A stretch of DNA of 17,414 nt, taken from the NCBI GenBank assembly GCA_964505035.1, contig CAZDGK010000028.1:1-17414 (forward strand), written 5' to 3'. This DNA comes from CAZDGK01 sp964505035 (GTDB taxonomy: Bacteria > Patescibacteriota > Saccharimonadia > UBA4664). A program made the position numbers and the translations under genes. This document shows, in pieces, positions 1 to 6,570 of this stretch (positions are counted from its first letter, which is position 1; each line of letters begins with the position of its first letter). Under the pieces are notes generated by a model. It ran no database searches and was not told the origin of the DNA. It saw only the letters and a program-made list of their open reading frames with translations.

Positions 1-362
1 AAGGTGCCGCGCTCGGTCATCCACGGTTAGTCACCCAGGAAGATCTCTTGCTCACGGACTTCGCCGGTTTCTTTGTTGACCAGCTCAGCCTTGGCCTTGA
101 GCGGCACTTCCAGGCTGGCATTCTTGATTTTGGCCGTCTTTTCGTCGTACTTGGGCTCCTCAAAGCGGAAGTCGCGTAGGTACAGATCAAGACTCTTGCC
201 GGTGAAATCCTGGATGGGATTGATTTCGGCGAAGAGTTCGTTTAGGCCTTCGGTGACAAACCATTTGAATGAATCGAGCTGGATCTCGATGAGGTTTGGC
301 AGCGGCAGGACCTCTTTGGTTTTGGTAAGGGTTTTGCGAGTGCGTGCGCCGGGCTGGGCCAA
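1..362 (-). CDS. rpoB: RNA polymerase beta subunit, N-terminal part (runs off the window)
   Basis: This is the start of the RNA polymerase beta subunit, recognised from the N-terminal LPNLIEIQLDSFKWF segment, the F-x-G-K-S-L-D-L-Y-L region and the end VREQEIFLGD followed by PWMTERGT, a typical beta-subunit sequence. The start is a TTG at 360-362. An AAAAGGAG ribosome binding site lies six bases upstream, and no ATG fits better. The frame carries a TAA stop at 27-29, exactly where RpoB proteins usually have a hydrophobic or aromatic residue between GD and P-x-M-T. The same frame then continues as PWMTERGT to the window edge. RpoB is normally over 1,000 residues and essential, so the stop is either an assembly or base-call error or a real nonsense codon. 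The gene identity is secure; the stop is unexplained. Confidence 0.93.
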
Positions 363-541
363 GGTGGACTCCTTTTCCGTTAACCGATCTTATTGAATTG
401 TGAGTGGCTGGCGGATGAGCCGCCGACCTGGGATGGATAAAGCCTCTGGGATGAGACTAAGGCTGGCCGAGGTTTTTCTAAACACATAAAACTAGCGGCA
501 CTGGGCCCTAGTTAGGCGATTTAAGCATCCTCTTACTCTCC
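363..541 (-). other. rpoB 5' leader, structured, about 170 nt
   Basis: From the predicted start of transcription near 535 to the TTG at 362 the rpoB mRNA has a long untranslated leader. On the minus strand it holds a stem AACTAG/CTAGTT (490-495 with 508-513) extended inside by GGC/GCC and followed by TTTTATG, which resembles a weak terminator. Nearer the gene lies a small GGCGG/CCGCC hairpin. This could be an attenuation region, but I do not recognise a named motif and no open reading frame in it has a ribosome binding site. Confidence 0.4.
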
Positions 542-570
542 ATCTTGAGGCAATCTGGGACAGGTGTCAA
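542..570 (-). promoter_or_regulatory. rpoB promoter, TTGACA-N17-CAAGAT
   Basis: On the minus strand a perfect -35 TTGACA (565-570) is followed after 17 bases by CAAGAT (542-547). It is the only strong promoter reading toward rpoB. It is divergent from the promoter of the first two-TM gene, 27 bases away. Confidence 0.65.
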
Positions 571-596
571 TAACTTTGTAGACTGGGTGCTATATG

Positions 597-625
597 TTGC
601 CAAATGACAGACAACATGCTATCGT
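597..625 (+). promoter_or_regulatory. Promoter of two-TM copy 1, TTGCCA-N17-TATCGT
   Basis: -35 TTGCCA at 597-602, 17-base spacer, -10 TATCGT at 620-625 preceded by TGC (extended -10). The spacing matches the other six copies exactly. Confidence 0.6.
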
Positions 626-661
626 AGCACCGGCTGACATCCCCTAGGAAATGAGGTAATT

Positions 662-1312
662 ATGTCATCCAAGACCTTGGTCAACCCGAAGGAGCCGAAG
701 GCCCTGGTGGCCGCTTCGTTCGAACCGAAGGAGGAGCTCTGGTCGGCCGTCAAGTTCAACACGGTGGCCGGCATTTCCTCTGTCACCCTGTGGCTGGGCC
801 TCAACGCCACAGCCATCGCCCTGAATTGGGGCGGCTGGGTCTTCGCCACCCTCATTCTCGGCGGCGTGGCCTGTATGTTCCTGGGAGCGCTCATCACCTA
901 CGGCTTCGAGCACGTCGCCTGGCTTCGGCTGGACCGACTGAAGACGAAGCACCAGCAGCTGGGCAACATCATCGAGGTGCCCGACGTCATCCTCACACTG
1001 TGGGGCAAGGTTCGCGACGAGCTCGGAGACCGGCGCCGGCGTGAGGAGCTGGGCATGACTGCCCACTTCGGCTTCGTGCGCCAGCTGATGGTCCTGCTGG
1101 AGTCCGCCGAGGGCGTCAGCCGGACAGTCAGGAACGAATACGAGGCCCGCATCAAGGCCGAGATCGTCGCGCGGCTCCAGCCCGTCTGGGTGGCGCTGAA
1201 CTCCGCTGAGGAGTTCGCCGCTACCAGCAAGGTTCAGTCCGAGCAGATCGTTCAGGACGGTCGCGACGCCGCCGCCCTCCAGGTCCTGCGGGACACGCCA
1301 CCGCTGCACTAG
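662..1312 (+). CDS. Two-TM array protein, copy 1 (class A leader)
   Basis: The function is unknown: this is the first of seven paralogues in tandem. The 216 residues read as a short N-terminal segment with TLVNP at 5-9, two membrane helices at about 35-55 and 60-82, then a tail predicted to be cytoplasmic and helical. The tail carries the family signature G-x-I-I-x-V-x3-I-x3-W (101-114), an HF pair at 135-136 and an amphipathic end A-x-I-K-A-E-I. Basic residues after helix 2 suggest both termini are inside. The start is fixed by GAGGT five bases upstream of ATG. The gene has its own promoter (597-625) and terminator (1334-1362). It pairs most closely with copy 2: both have N-A-x-A-x-A-L-N-W-G-G-W at the helix turn and a C-terminus lacking the H-x-x-Y-V-D-L-L motif of later copies. 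Confidence 0.8.
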   Translation: MSSKTLVNPKEPKALVAASFEPKEELWSAVKFNTVAGISSVTLWLGLNATAIALNWGGWVFATLILGGVACMFLGALITYGFEHVAWLRLDRLKTKHQQLGNIIEVPDVILTLWGKVRDELGDRRRREELGMTAHFGFVRQLMVLLESAEGVSRTVRNEYEARIKAEIVARLQPVWVALNSAEEFAATSKVQSEQIVQDGRDAAALQVLRDTPPLH

Positions 1313-1333
1313 CAGTGGCGACCACTACCAAGC

Positions 1334-1362
1334 GGGGCGCCCCTATTCGGGCGCCCCTTTTT
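1334..1362 (+). terminator. Terminator of copy 1
   Basis: GGGGCGCCC (1334-1342), loop CTATTC, GGGCGCCCC (1349-1357), then TTTTT. A perfect 9-bp stem, the first of seven nearly identical terminators. Confidence 0.9.
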
Positions 1363-1363
1363 C

Positions 1364-1392
1364 TTGCTAAACGGGCATCATTATGATATTGT
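1364..1392 (+). promoter_or_regulatory. Promoter of two-TM copy 2, TTGCTA-N17-TATTGT
   Basis: -35 TTGCTA at 1364-1369 begins two bases after the copy 1 terminator U-tract. The -10 is TATTGT at 1387-1392, with TGA before it. The leader that follows shares GGCTGACATCCCC and a GAAA-x-GAGGTA end with copy 1. Confidence 0.65.
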
Positions 1393-1429
1393 TGCGGCGG
1401 CTGACATCCCCCTACGAAACGAGGTATCT

Positions 1430-2110
1430 ATGTCAACCATCGTGAACCGCAACGTTCCGAAGGCGGTCGCCGCTAGCAAGCTGGACACCCGCAGGGGCTG
1501 GTCGGAGGGCAAGGTCGAAGGCCTGGCCCTGCTGATCGGCGCCGTGCCGTGGCTGGCGCTCAACGCCGTCGCGGTCGCTCTGAACTGGGGCGGCTGGATT
1601 GCCCTGACATTCATGGGCGGCATACTGGTGTTTGGCGTTGCCGGCATACTGGCATCATTTGGCCTGGATTGGCTGGCGCTGCGGCGGCGCGCCCGGAAGT
1701 GGCGCAAGCAGTTCGAGGCCGGCCACATCATCGCGGTGTCAAACGACCTCTCCAGCCTGTGGTACCAGGTGCGCCGAGAGATCGGCGACTACTCGGGCCG
1801 CACGGAGCTCAACCTGGACCAGCACTTCGCGTTCGTGGCCCGGCTGTCTTCCTTCTACGAGGGCGCCAAGGGTACGAGCCGCGAAGTGCGGGCCGAGTTC
1901 GACGAGCGGGTCAAGGCCGAGATCACGGCCGAGCTGACCTCTGTCTGGGAGCGGCTGACCACCGCTGAGCGATTTGCCCGCGAGGCCAAGCGCTCGGCCG
2001 ATCAGATCGAGGCCGACGCCAAGCGCGCCGAGGCCCAACAGATCCAGGACAGCGCTGACGCCCGGGCCCGGCAGATCCTGCTGGACACGCCGGCCATCAG
2101 CACGCTGTGA
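1430..2110 (+). CDS. Two-TM array protein, copy 2 (class A leader, longest tail)
   Basis: Unknown function; 226 residues. The N-terminal motif is TIVNRNVP (3-10), membrane helices lie at about 31-51 and 56-79, and an Arg/Lys-rich patch at 85-93 follows. The family signature G-H-I-I-x-V-x3-L-x3-W spans 98-111 and the HF pair is at 132-133. The C-terminal region (about 180-217) is rich in Ala, Glu, Arg and Asp, looks like a continuous coiled coil, and is longer than in the other copies. I chose ATG 1430 because GAGGT lies four bases upstream. An upstream in-frame TTG at 1364 is part of the -35 box and cannot be a start. Copies 1 and 2 share helix-turn sequence and leader, so they are each other's closest relatives here. 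A minus-strand gene pair follows the terminator. Confidence 0.8.
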   Translation: MSTIVNRNVPKAVAASKLDTRRGWSEGKVEGLALLIGAVPWLALNAVAVALNWGGWIALTFMGGILVFGVAGILASFGLDWLALRRRARKWRKQFEAGHIIAVSNDLSSLWYQVRREIGDYSGRTELNLDQHFAFVARLSSFYEGAKGTSREVRAEFDERVKAEITAELTSVWERLTTAERFAREAKRSADQIEADAKRAEAQQIQDSADARARQILLDTPAISTL

Positions 2111-2119
2111 CCTCCCGCC

Positions 2120-2150
2120 GGGGCGCCCACATTTGGGCGCCCCTTTTCTA
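2120..2150 (+). terminator. Terminator of copy 2
   Basis: GGGGCGCCC (2120-2128), loop ACATTT, GGGCGCCCC (2135-2143), then TTTTCTATTG. It is followed at once by the 3' end of the oppositely oriented peptidase gene. Confidence 0.9.
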
Positions 2151-2159
2151 TTGGCCGGG

Positions 2160-3098
2160 CTAAGAATCGAGCAGCTGGCCGATGGTCTGGATCGTGGCGG
2201 CCAGATGGTGGTTGCGCAGGCGACCTGGCCGGTCAGCGGCACTGTGGTAGACCCGCATGAGAGCATCGAAGTGGCCGGTGACAATCACGGTCTTGGCAGC
2301 GAGTTCGTCATCGGCGACCGGGAAAGCCAGCTTGCTCAGGACCGGGTCGCGCTCCAGAATAGGCGGACCGTCGCCGACACTGTCGACGACCACGATTTGC
2401 TGGGCGCCGCGCAAGACCTCTGGGTAGGCGGCATTAAATTGGCGAAAACAACGGCCCCAGTACACCGGGTAGTCATAGGACAATTCTTCGTTGCCGGCTA
2501 GGACAACTAGGGCGGTGTCGAGCCGCTGAGGATTCTCGAGCACGGCCTGGAGCACCGTGGCCACGCCACTGGCATTGTCGGTGGCGCCGGCGAAGTAGGC
2601 GTCGTAGTGCGCAAACACGACAGTGGCCGGATTGGTGAGGTTGCCCAGCAAAATGTTGCGCGCCGTGTAGGCCTGCGGCTCCACTACCAGGCGGCCGCGG
2701 ATGGTGGTGGCGCGCATCACCCGGGGCACGTCCCGGCGCGAGATGGCCAGGGCCGGCGCGTGGTAGAAGTTGCAGAGGCAAATGGCGTCGGTTTTGGGAT
2801 TGAAGTTGATATTGGGCATGTCGATAAAGCGCTGCGAGCTGGTGAGCGAACTGATGAGATGGTAATTGTTGGTAATCTCGCCCGAGACGAGTCCGCATGG
2901 CAGGCAAGCCACCGGCTGGCCGTCGGCGGTGAGGCTGGCTTCGCGAAAGACCGGGGTCTGGCTGGCGAATTCCTGGATGCGATAGCTCAAGCCAGCCCGC
3001 TTGAGCAGGTCGCAGAGCAGGTCGCAGGCGGCGGCCTCTCCCAGTCCGATGCGGCCAGGCAGGGCACTGAGGCGCTGGATGATTTGACGGGTGGTCAT
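2160..3098 (-). CDS. M28-family zinc metallopeptidase, cytoplasmic
   Basis: The 312-residue protein carries all the expected M28 (aminopeptidase Y/S-like) metal and catalytic residues in order: H164-x-D166 in the AHYDA motif, bridging D174 in TDNASG, the E204-E205 pair in GNEEL, D239 in VDSVGDG and H285 in VYHSAAD. The core is preceded by about 150 residues including an inserted all-beta-like segment. There is no signal peptide or membrane segment, so it probably acts on peptides in the cytoplasm. Aminopeptidase activity is the family's usual function; the substrate is not visible. ATG 3098 has TAAGGA six bases upstream. It lies 93 bases downstream of the unrecognised gene at 3192-3965 and probably shares its transcript, across a strong intercistronic hairpin. 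The pair interrupts the plus-strand array. Confidence 0.82.
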   Translation of the reverse strand: MTTRQIIQRLSALPGRIGLGEAAACDLLCDLLKRAGLSYRIQEFASQTPVFREASLTADGQPVACLPCGLVSGEITNNYHLISSLTSSQRFIDMPNINFNPKTDAICLCNFYHAPALAISRRDVPRVMRATTIRGRLVVEPQAYTARNILLGNLTNPATVVFAHYDAYFAGATDNASGVATVLQAVLENPQRLDTALVVLAGNEELSYDYPVYWGRCFRQFNAAYPEVLRGAQQIVVVDSVGDGPPILERDPVLSKLAFPVADDELAAKTVIVTGHFDALMRVYHSAADRPGRLRNHHLAATIQTIGQLLDS

Positions 3099-3132
3099 GG
3101 TGTGTCCTTATTGTAACTAAATATAGCTTGAG

Positions 3133-3170
3133 GGCCTCGCCAACCCGGAAGATTTTCCGAGTTGGCGAGA
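3133..3170 (-). repeat. Intercistronic hairpin, 15-bp stem
   Basis: On the minus strand CTCGCCAACTCGGAA, loop AATC, TTCCGGGTTGGCGAG forms a 15-bp stem that is complete if one U-G pair is allowed. The plus strand would instead have an A-C mismatch, so the structure favours minus-strand RNA. No U-tract follows, so it is more likely an mRNA-processing or stability element than a terminator. Confidence 0.55.
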
Positions 3171-3191
3171 CTATTTTGTACCGAGGTCTGG

Positions 3192-3965
3192 CTAGCCTGG
3201 CCGGCGGTGCCGGTCAAAGACCGGGGCGGAAGCTCCCGGGTAGTTGAGATACCCGGGCGCGTACGGCAGCCGCACAATGAGCGGCTCGAGGCCAAACTCC
3301 CTGGTGACAGCCTTGACGGCCGGCTCTACGACCTCACCGACGAAGCCATCCAGCCCGGCGCCCTCATTGGGGCCGCCATGGAAGTCTTCGAACAGCACGG
3401 CATGGCAGATGTAGAGCGCCATGATGCCGTAGTAGTAGTGGGGCGCCAGCCGCCGCGTGCCGGCCGGGGCGCCGAACCGCGCGGCCTGGAGATGGTTCCA
3501 GGCCGACATGTCAAAGACATTGTCGATGACGTCGGGCGGTAGCACCGCCTGCCGGACTTGGTGATGCACTTCCGTGAGCGCGACCTGGCCGACCCGGATA
3601 CTACCGAGCGGGCAGTTGGCCAACTCCTGGTGGCGAGGCACCAGCCAGCCATTGGCGACGCTTAATTGCGACACCTGAATGCGGGGCCGGACGTAGCTGA
3701 CCTTCTCCGGGTTGGCGAGCGTGAAGCGCTCGGCCTGATAGGTCGGCCAATACGGCCGCAGATCCAGACTGGCCGCCGCGTGAGCGTACATGACGTCCTC
3801 GACGCGGGCGGTTGCCAAGTAGCGGTTGAGCGTGGCGATTACGCCATGCTGCGGCCAATCCTGGGGCAGTTCCCCGCCCAGGTACTCGGCAACGGCGGCC
3901 CGCAGACCCTTATCACGCCGCCGACGACCGATTGCGTCGGCGACGCGCGCTGGATGCGTATACAT
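3192..3965 (-). CDS. Conserved-looking protein of unknown function, 257 aa
   Basis: I do not recognise this protein. ATG 3963-3965 is chosen over longer in-frame starts because GGAGGT sits seven bases upstream and the upstream extension runs through strong RNA hairpins. The product begins MYTHPARVADAIGRRRRDKG, has no membrane segment or signal peptide, and is rich in His, Tyr and Trp in its second half (for example APHYYYGIMALYICHAVLFEDFHGGPNEG). The many His and Asp/Glu residues could form a metal site, but no known motif is complete. It ends in a basic tail, DRHRRPG. Its promoter is divergent from that of array copy 3, and a structured leader of about 190 nt precedes it. It is followed by the M28 peptidase, suggesting a two-gene unit. 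Confidence 0.65.
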   Translation of the reverse strand: MYTHPARVADAIGRRRRDKGLRAAVAEYLGGELPQDWPQHGVIATLNRYLATARVEDVMYAHAAASLDLRPYWPTYQAERFTLANPEKVSYVRPRIQVSQLSVANGWLVPRHQELANCPLGSIRVGQVALTEVHHQVRQAVLPPDVIDNVFDMSAWNHLQAARFGAPAGTRRLAPHYYYGIMALYICHAVLFEDFHGGPNEGAGLDGFVGEVVEPAVKAVTREFGLEPLIVRLPYAPGYLNYPGASAPVFDRHRRPG

Positions 3966-4000
3966 CCGCTTACCTCCAAACGGCTCGTGATGGGTAGGTA

Positions 4001-4043
4001 CAATCCCTTCCAAGAAACAAAAAACCCTTCTTGGAAGGGATTG
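4001..4043 (-). promoter_or_regulatory. Attenuator-like overlapping hairpins in the leader of the 257-aa gene
   Basis: On the minus strand two mutually exclusive stems are possible. A short one, CCCTTC-CAA-GAAGGG (4039 down to 4025), is followed directly by TTTTTT (4024-4019), a textbook intrinsic terminator. A perfect 16-bp stem joins 4043-4028 with 4016-4001 around an 11-base loop and would consume the terminator stem. The element lies about 36 bases upstream of the ATG at 3965 and about 110 bases into the predicted transcript. Confidence 0.6.
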
Positions 4044-4089
4044 GGCGTCGGGATGAGCGCTTGGGTCTAGCTGGCGATTGACACGACAA

Positions 4090-4138
4090 CCAACCTCTTC
4101 CGGGAAGAGTGGGCAAAGCGCCAAAAGAAATAGGTTGG
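4090..4138 (-). promoter_or_regulatory. Upstream leader stem-loop of the same transcript
   Basis: CCAACCT (4138-4132 on the minus strand) can pair with AGGTTGG (4096-4090), enclosing a GGCGC-containing segment and competing with a CTCTTCC/GGAAGAG hairpin at 4095-4109. It matches no riboswitch consensus I can recall, but its position ahead of a terminator hairpin suits a sensor or antitermination element. Confidence 0.35.
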
Positions 4139-4159
4139 CCGGGTCATATCCATGCGGGT

Positions 4160-4187
4160 ATTGTACCATGCGCAAGCCAGGATGCAA
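4160..4187 (-). promoter_or_regulatory. Promoter for the minus-strand pair, TTGCAT-N16-TACAAT
   Basis: -35 TTGCAT (4182-4187) and -10 TACAAT (4160-4165) on the minus strand, 16-base spacer. Its -35 lies eight bases from the -35 of the divergent copy 3 promoter, so the two could compete or be co-regulated. Confidence 0.55.
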
Positions 4188-4195
4188 TGATTATA

Positions 4196-4224
4196 TTGTA
4201 ATCAGCTCTGTTTTGTGGTATAGT
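4196..4224 (+). promoter_or_regulatory. Promoter of two-TM copy 3, TTGTAA-N17-TATAGT
   Basis: -35 TTGTAA at 4196-4201, -10 TATAGT at 4219-4224 with TGG before it (extended -10). Confidence 0.7.
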
Positions 4225-4266
4225 CACATCTGGATGTCCTATCACTCGACACTGAAAGAGGTGACC

Positions 4267-4935
4267 ATGGGAACGTCCACTGTGGTTAACAGAAGCATCC
4301 CGGGCGTTGCGAACGCCCTCAAGCACAGCACCGAGCGCTGGAGCGACGACAAGCGGGTCGGTCTGAGGTACCTCGTGGGCCTGCCGATCTTCCTCGCCGC
4401 CAACATCCTGACTTGGGTGTCGGTGACGGACAAGTCGTGGCTGTTCCTGTCATTTACCCTCGGGTACGCTGTCGCGGCAGCCGTTGGGTTCACCGTGGTG
4501 GCCATCGCCGAGCCGGTGCGCAAGCGGCACTGGCGCCGGCTGGTCCGGCAGCACACCCAGCTGGGACGCATCGTCGAGGTGCCACCCGTGCTGGACTCGC
4601 TGTGGAACGGTGCGGTAGCGAGCCTGATGCTGACATACAAGGTGTCTCGAACTGAGGCGCTCTTCTCCATGGACGACAACTTCGGTATCGTCATGGATGT
4701 CATCACCTACGCCAACGCTATCGCCGCCGCCGACGCGGGTCGCCAGACCCAACTCCGCGACCGCATCAGGGAGGCCATCACCGATGGTCTGCGCCCGGCC
4801 GTCGAACAGGCAGCCGAGGACGCCCGCGTGGATGCTGAGAACCAGGCCGCCGCAGCTCGCGAGCGCGAAAAGGCGCACGCGGACTACGTCGACGGGCTGC
4901 TGGCGGTCACGCCTCCAACCCGCGAGCTGGCCTGA
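4267..4935 (+). CDS. Two-TM array protein, copy 3 (class B leader)
   Basis: Unknown function; 222 residues. The N-terminal motif is STVVNRSIP (4-12), followed by an acidic/basic linker. Membrane helices lie at about 33-53 and 57-81, and the basic stretch RKRHWRRLVR (85-94) anchors the tail inside the cell. The family signature G-R-I-V-x-V-x3-L-x3-W is at 100-113. The usual HF pair is NF here (138-139), the only copy without the His. The tail carries L-R-D-R-I-x3-I, then a coiled coil ending H-A-D-Y-V-D-G-L-L. ATG 4267 is preceded by AGAGGT at four bases. A 30-base block (4243-4272) spanning the end of the leader, ribosome binding site and first codons is identical to copy 4 (5017-5046), so these two are recent duplicates at least at their 5' ends. 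Confidence 0.8.
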   Translation: MGTSTVVNRSIPGVANALKHSTERWSDDKRVGLRYLVGLPIFLAANILTWVSVTDKSWLFLSFTLGYAVAAAVGFTVVAIAEPVRKRHWRRLVRQHTQLGRIVEVPPVLDSLWNGAVASLMLTYKVSRTEALFSMDDNFGIVMDVITYANAIAAADAGRQTQLRDRIREAITDGLRPAVEQAAEDARVDAENQAAAAREREKAHADYVDGLLAVTPPTRELA

Positions 4936-4939
4936 CCAG

Positions 4940-4966
4940 GGCGCCCCGCATTTGGGGCGCCTTTTT
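4940..4966 (+). terminator. Terminator of copy 3
   Basis: GGCGCCCC (4940-4947), loop GCATTT, GGGGCGCC (4954-4961), TTTTT then CTATTG. The same loop and tail recur in copies 4-6. Confidence 0.9.
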
Positions 4967-4969
4967 CTA

Positions 4970-4998
4970 TTGTAATAATCAGAATTTTGTTATATAGT
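4970..4998 (+). promoter_or_regulatory. Promoter of two-TM copy 4, TTGTAA-N17-TATAGT
   Basis: -35 TTGTAA (4970-4975) is formed by the last bases of the conserved TTTTTCTATTG tail of the preceding terminator. The -10 is TATAGT (4993-4998). Both hexamers are identical to those of copy 3. Confidence 0.7.
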
Positions 4999-5040
4999 AG
5001 CGATCGGATATCCTGCCACTCGACACTGAAAGAGGTGACC

Positions 5041-5694
5041 ATGGGATCTTCCACCTTGATCGATCCACGCGTCCCAGACGTGAAGCGCGATCTGGATCTC
5101 GCTATCCGCCGCTGGGACGACGACGACCGGCTCCTTGCCCGGTTCATCGTGGGCATGCCCATCTACATCACGATGAACGTGCTGGTCGGGGTGTTTCTCG
5201 ACTCGACGCTGCTCGTGATTTCGCTGCTGCTCGGCATCTGGATCGCGACCGGCTTGGCCTGCATCATCGTCGCAGGCATCGAGCCGGGCATCCAGCGGCG
5301 CCGGCGGCGCATCGCCCACGAGCACCGCAGCAAGGGTCACGTCATCGACCTCCCGGACGAGCTCCGGGCCCGATGGAAGGCGGCTCTCAAGCGGCTGGCG
5401 GCCGAGTCAGGTCGCGTGAGTCTCCTGGACGAGCCACCGTTCTCCATGGAGCGGCACTTCGATCTGGTCGTCGCACAGCTGGCCTACACGGACGCCATCG
5501 GCAAAGCCGACCGCGAGCGGAAGGCCCGCCTGCGGACCCGCATCGAGGACAACATCCTCGACGGTTTGCGGCCGGTATTGGCCCAGATCGAGGCCGACGC
5601 CAGAAGCCAGAGTGACGCGGCCGAACTGGAGCGCAAGACCCACCAGGACTACGTGGATCTGCTGCTCGGCGACAAGCCCGAACTTCCGGCTTGA
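5041..5694 (+). CDS. Two-TM array protein, copy 4 (class B leader)
   Basis: Unknown function; 217 residues. N-terminal motif STLIDPRVP (4-12), then an acidic linker W-D-D-D-D-R, helices at about 34-53 and 56-80, and QRRRRR (85-90) after helix 2. The signature G-H-V-I-x-L-x3-L-x3-W is at 99-112, HFDLV at 139-143, and L-R-T-R-I-x3-I and L-R-P-V in the tail. The C-terminus is HQDYVDLLLGDKPELPA, nearly shared with copies 5 and 6, so this copy bridges the class B leader with the class C protein tail. It could therefore be a product of recombination between classes, or the ancestral form. ATG 5041 has AGAGGT four bases upstream. Confidence 0.82.
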   Translation: MGSSTLIDPRVPDVKRDLDLAIRRWDDDDRLLARFIVGMPIYITMNVLVGVFLDSTLLVISLLLGIWIATGLACIIVAGIEPGIQRRRRRIAHEHRSKGHVIDLPDELRARWKAALKRLAAESGRVSLLDEPPFSMERHFDLVVAQLAYTDAIGKADRERKARLRTRIEDNILDGLRPVLAQIEADARSQSDAAELERKTHQDYVDLLLGDKPELPA

Positions 5695-5700
5695 CCGATG

Positions 5701-5727
5701 GGCGCCCCGCATTTGGGGCGCCTTTTT
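5701..5727 (+). terminator. Terminator of copy 4
   Basis: GGCGCCCC (5701-5708), loop GCATTT, GGGGCGCC (5715-5722), TTTTT. Identical in stem, loop and tail to the copy 3 terminator. Confidence 0.9.
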
Positions 5728-5730
5728 CTA

Positions 5731-5759
5731 TTGTATATGTGAGCATAATATGATATAAA
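5731..5759 (+). promoter_or_regulatory. Promoter of two-TM copy 5, TTGTAT-N17-TATAAA
   Basis: -35 TTGTAT (5731-5736), -10 TATAAA (5754-5759) with TGA before it. The -10 and the base context ATGATATAAA are shared with copies 6 and 7. Confidence 0.7.
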
Positions 5760-5797
5760 TGTAGCCACGTATCAGTCTCCGAGCGAAGGGATTCACC

Positions 5798-6466
5798 ATG
5801 GGACAGGATACAACGCTGTACGATCCGCGCATCCGTGGCCTCAAGCGCCACCTGCGCCGGGCCGCGTTCGGCATCAGCGAGCAGGACGAGGAATGGTGGT
5901 GCGGACCGGCCGCTGTGGCCGTCTACATCGCGATGAACATCACTCTGCCCCTGCTCATGGGCTGGCCGACACTCTTTGTTACGATGACGTTTGGCGCCAT
6001 CATCAGCGTCATACTCGGCGCGGCGCTCGGCCGCCTGGCGTTCTTCGCGCTCAAGCCGCTGTGGTGGTGGCAGGCTCGCCGTCACCGGACGCTGGGTCAC
6101 ATCATCCACGTACCCGGTCTGATCGGCGAGATCTGGAGCCAGGTCGTGACCAAGGCGACTCTCGACATCGCGGAGCTGCCGAGCGAAGCCAAGGAGCAGC
6201 TGGCCATGGCCAAGCACTTCGACCTGGCCCGCAGCTTCATCCCGCTGGCCGACGCCTACCCGGCGGCCGACGCTGACCGCAAGGCCCTGCTGCGCGTACA
6301 TATCGCCGAGCAGATCAGCACCGGCCTCGCGCCGATACTGGCCCGCGTCACCGTGGAGCAGCGAGATGCCATCGAAGAGGCTTCGGCCGCACACGCAGCC
6401 CACCAGGACTACGTGGACCTGCTGGTCGGACGCTCGCCCGAGAACAGGCCCGAACTACCGGCCTGA
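5798..6466 (+). CDS. Two-TM array protein, copy 5 (class C leader)
   Basis: Unknown function; 222 residues. The N-terminus D-T-T-L-Y-D-P-R-I has one extra residue and Arg in place of the usual Pro of the family motif. Membrane helices lie at about 36-54 and 58-85, bounded by Trp-rich ends (EEWW before, WWWQARRHR after). The signature G-H-I-I-x-V-x3-I-x3-W is at 100-113, HFDLA at 140-144, and the tail ends AHQDYVDLLV-GRSPENRPELPA. AAGGG seven bases upstream fixes ATG 5798. The leader shares GTCTCC-x-AGCGAAGGGATT with copy 7 and, with few changes, copy 6. Confidence 0.82.
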   Translation: MGQDTTLYDPRIRGLKRHLRRAAFGISEQDEEWWCGPAAVAVYIAMNITLPLLMGWPTLFVTMTFGAIISVILGAALGRLAFFALKPLWWWQARRHRTLGHIIHVPGLIGEIWSQVVTKATLDIAELPSEAKEQLAMAKHFDLARSFIPLADAYPAADADRKALLRVHIAEQISTGLAPILARVTVEQRDAIEEASAAHAAHQDYVDLLVGRSPENRPELPA

Positions 6467-6474
6467 ACCAACCT

Positions 6475-6500
6475 GGCGCCCCGCATTTGGGGCGCCATTT
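6475..6500 (+). terminator. Terminator of copy 5 (weakened U-tract)
   Basis: GGCGCCCC (6475-6482), loop GCATTT, GGGGCGCC (6489-6496), then ATTTCC instead of TTTTT. The stem is intact but the interrupted U-tract may allow read-through into copy 6. Confidence 0.8.
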
Positions 6501-6504
6501 CCTA

Positions 6505-6533
6505 TTGAATAATGACCTGCTTTATGATATAAA
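6505..6533 (+). promoter_or_regulatory. Promoter of two-TM copy 6, TTGAAT-N17-TATAAA
   Basis: -35 TTGAAT (6505-6510), -10 TATAAA (6528-6533), with the ATGA context before the -10. Confidence 0.7.
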
Positions 6534-6570
6534 CTAGCTTGTACCCGTCTCCGACCGAAAGGATTTCACC

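Noticed and set aside
665..1309. Long minus-strand frame antisense to copy 1 (and similar ones at 4450-4878, 5387-6403 and 6502-7227)
   Set aside because: These are shadow frames of GC-rich coding sequence. They lack ribosome binding sites, run through the terminators, and their products are rich in Arg, Gly and His without hydrophobic pattern.
1364..1429. Longer start for copy 2 (TTG at 1364), and likewise upstream starts for copies 3, 4 and 7
   Set aside because: These starts lie in the promoter hexamers or untranscribed spacer. The aligned ATGs with binding sites match across all copies.
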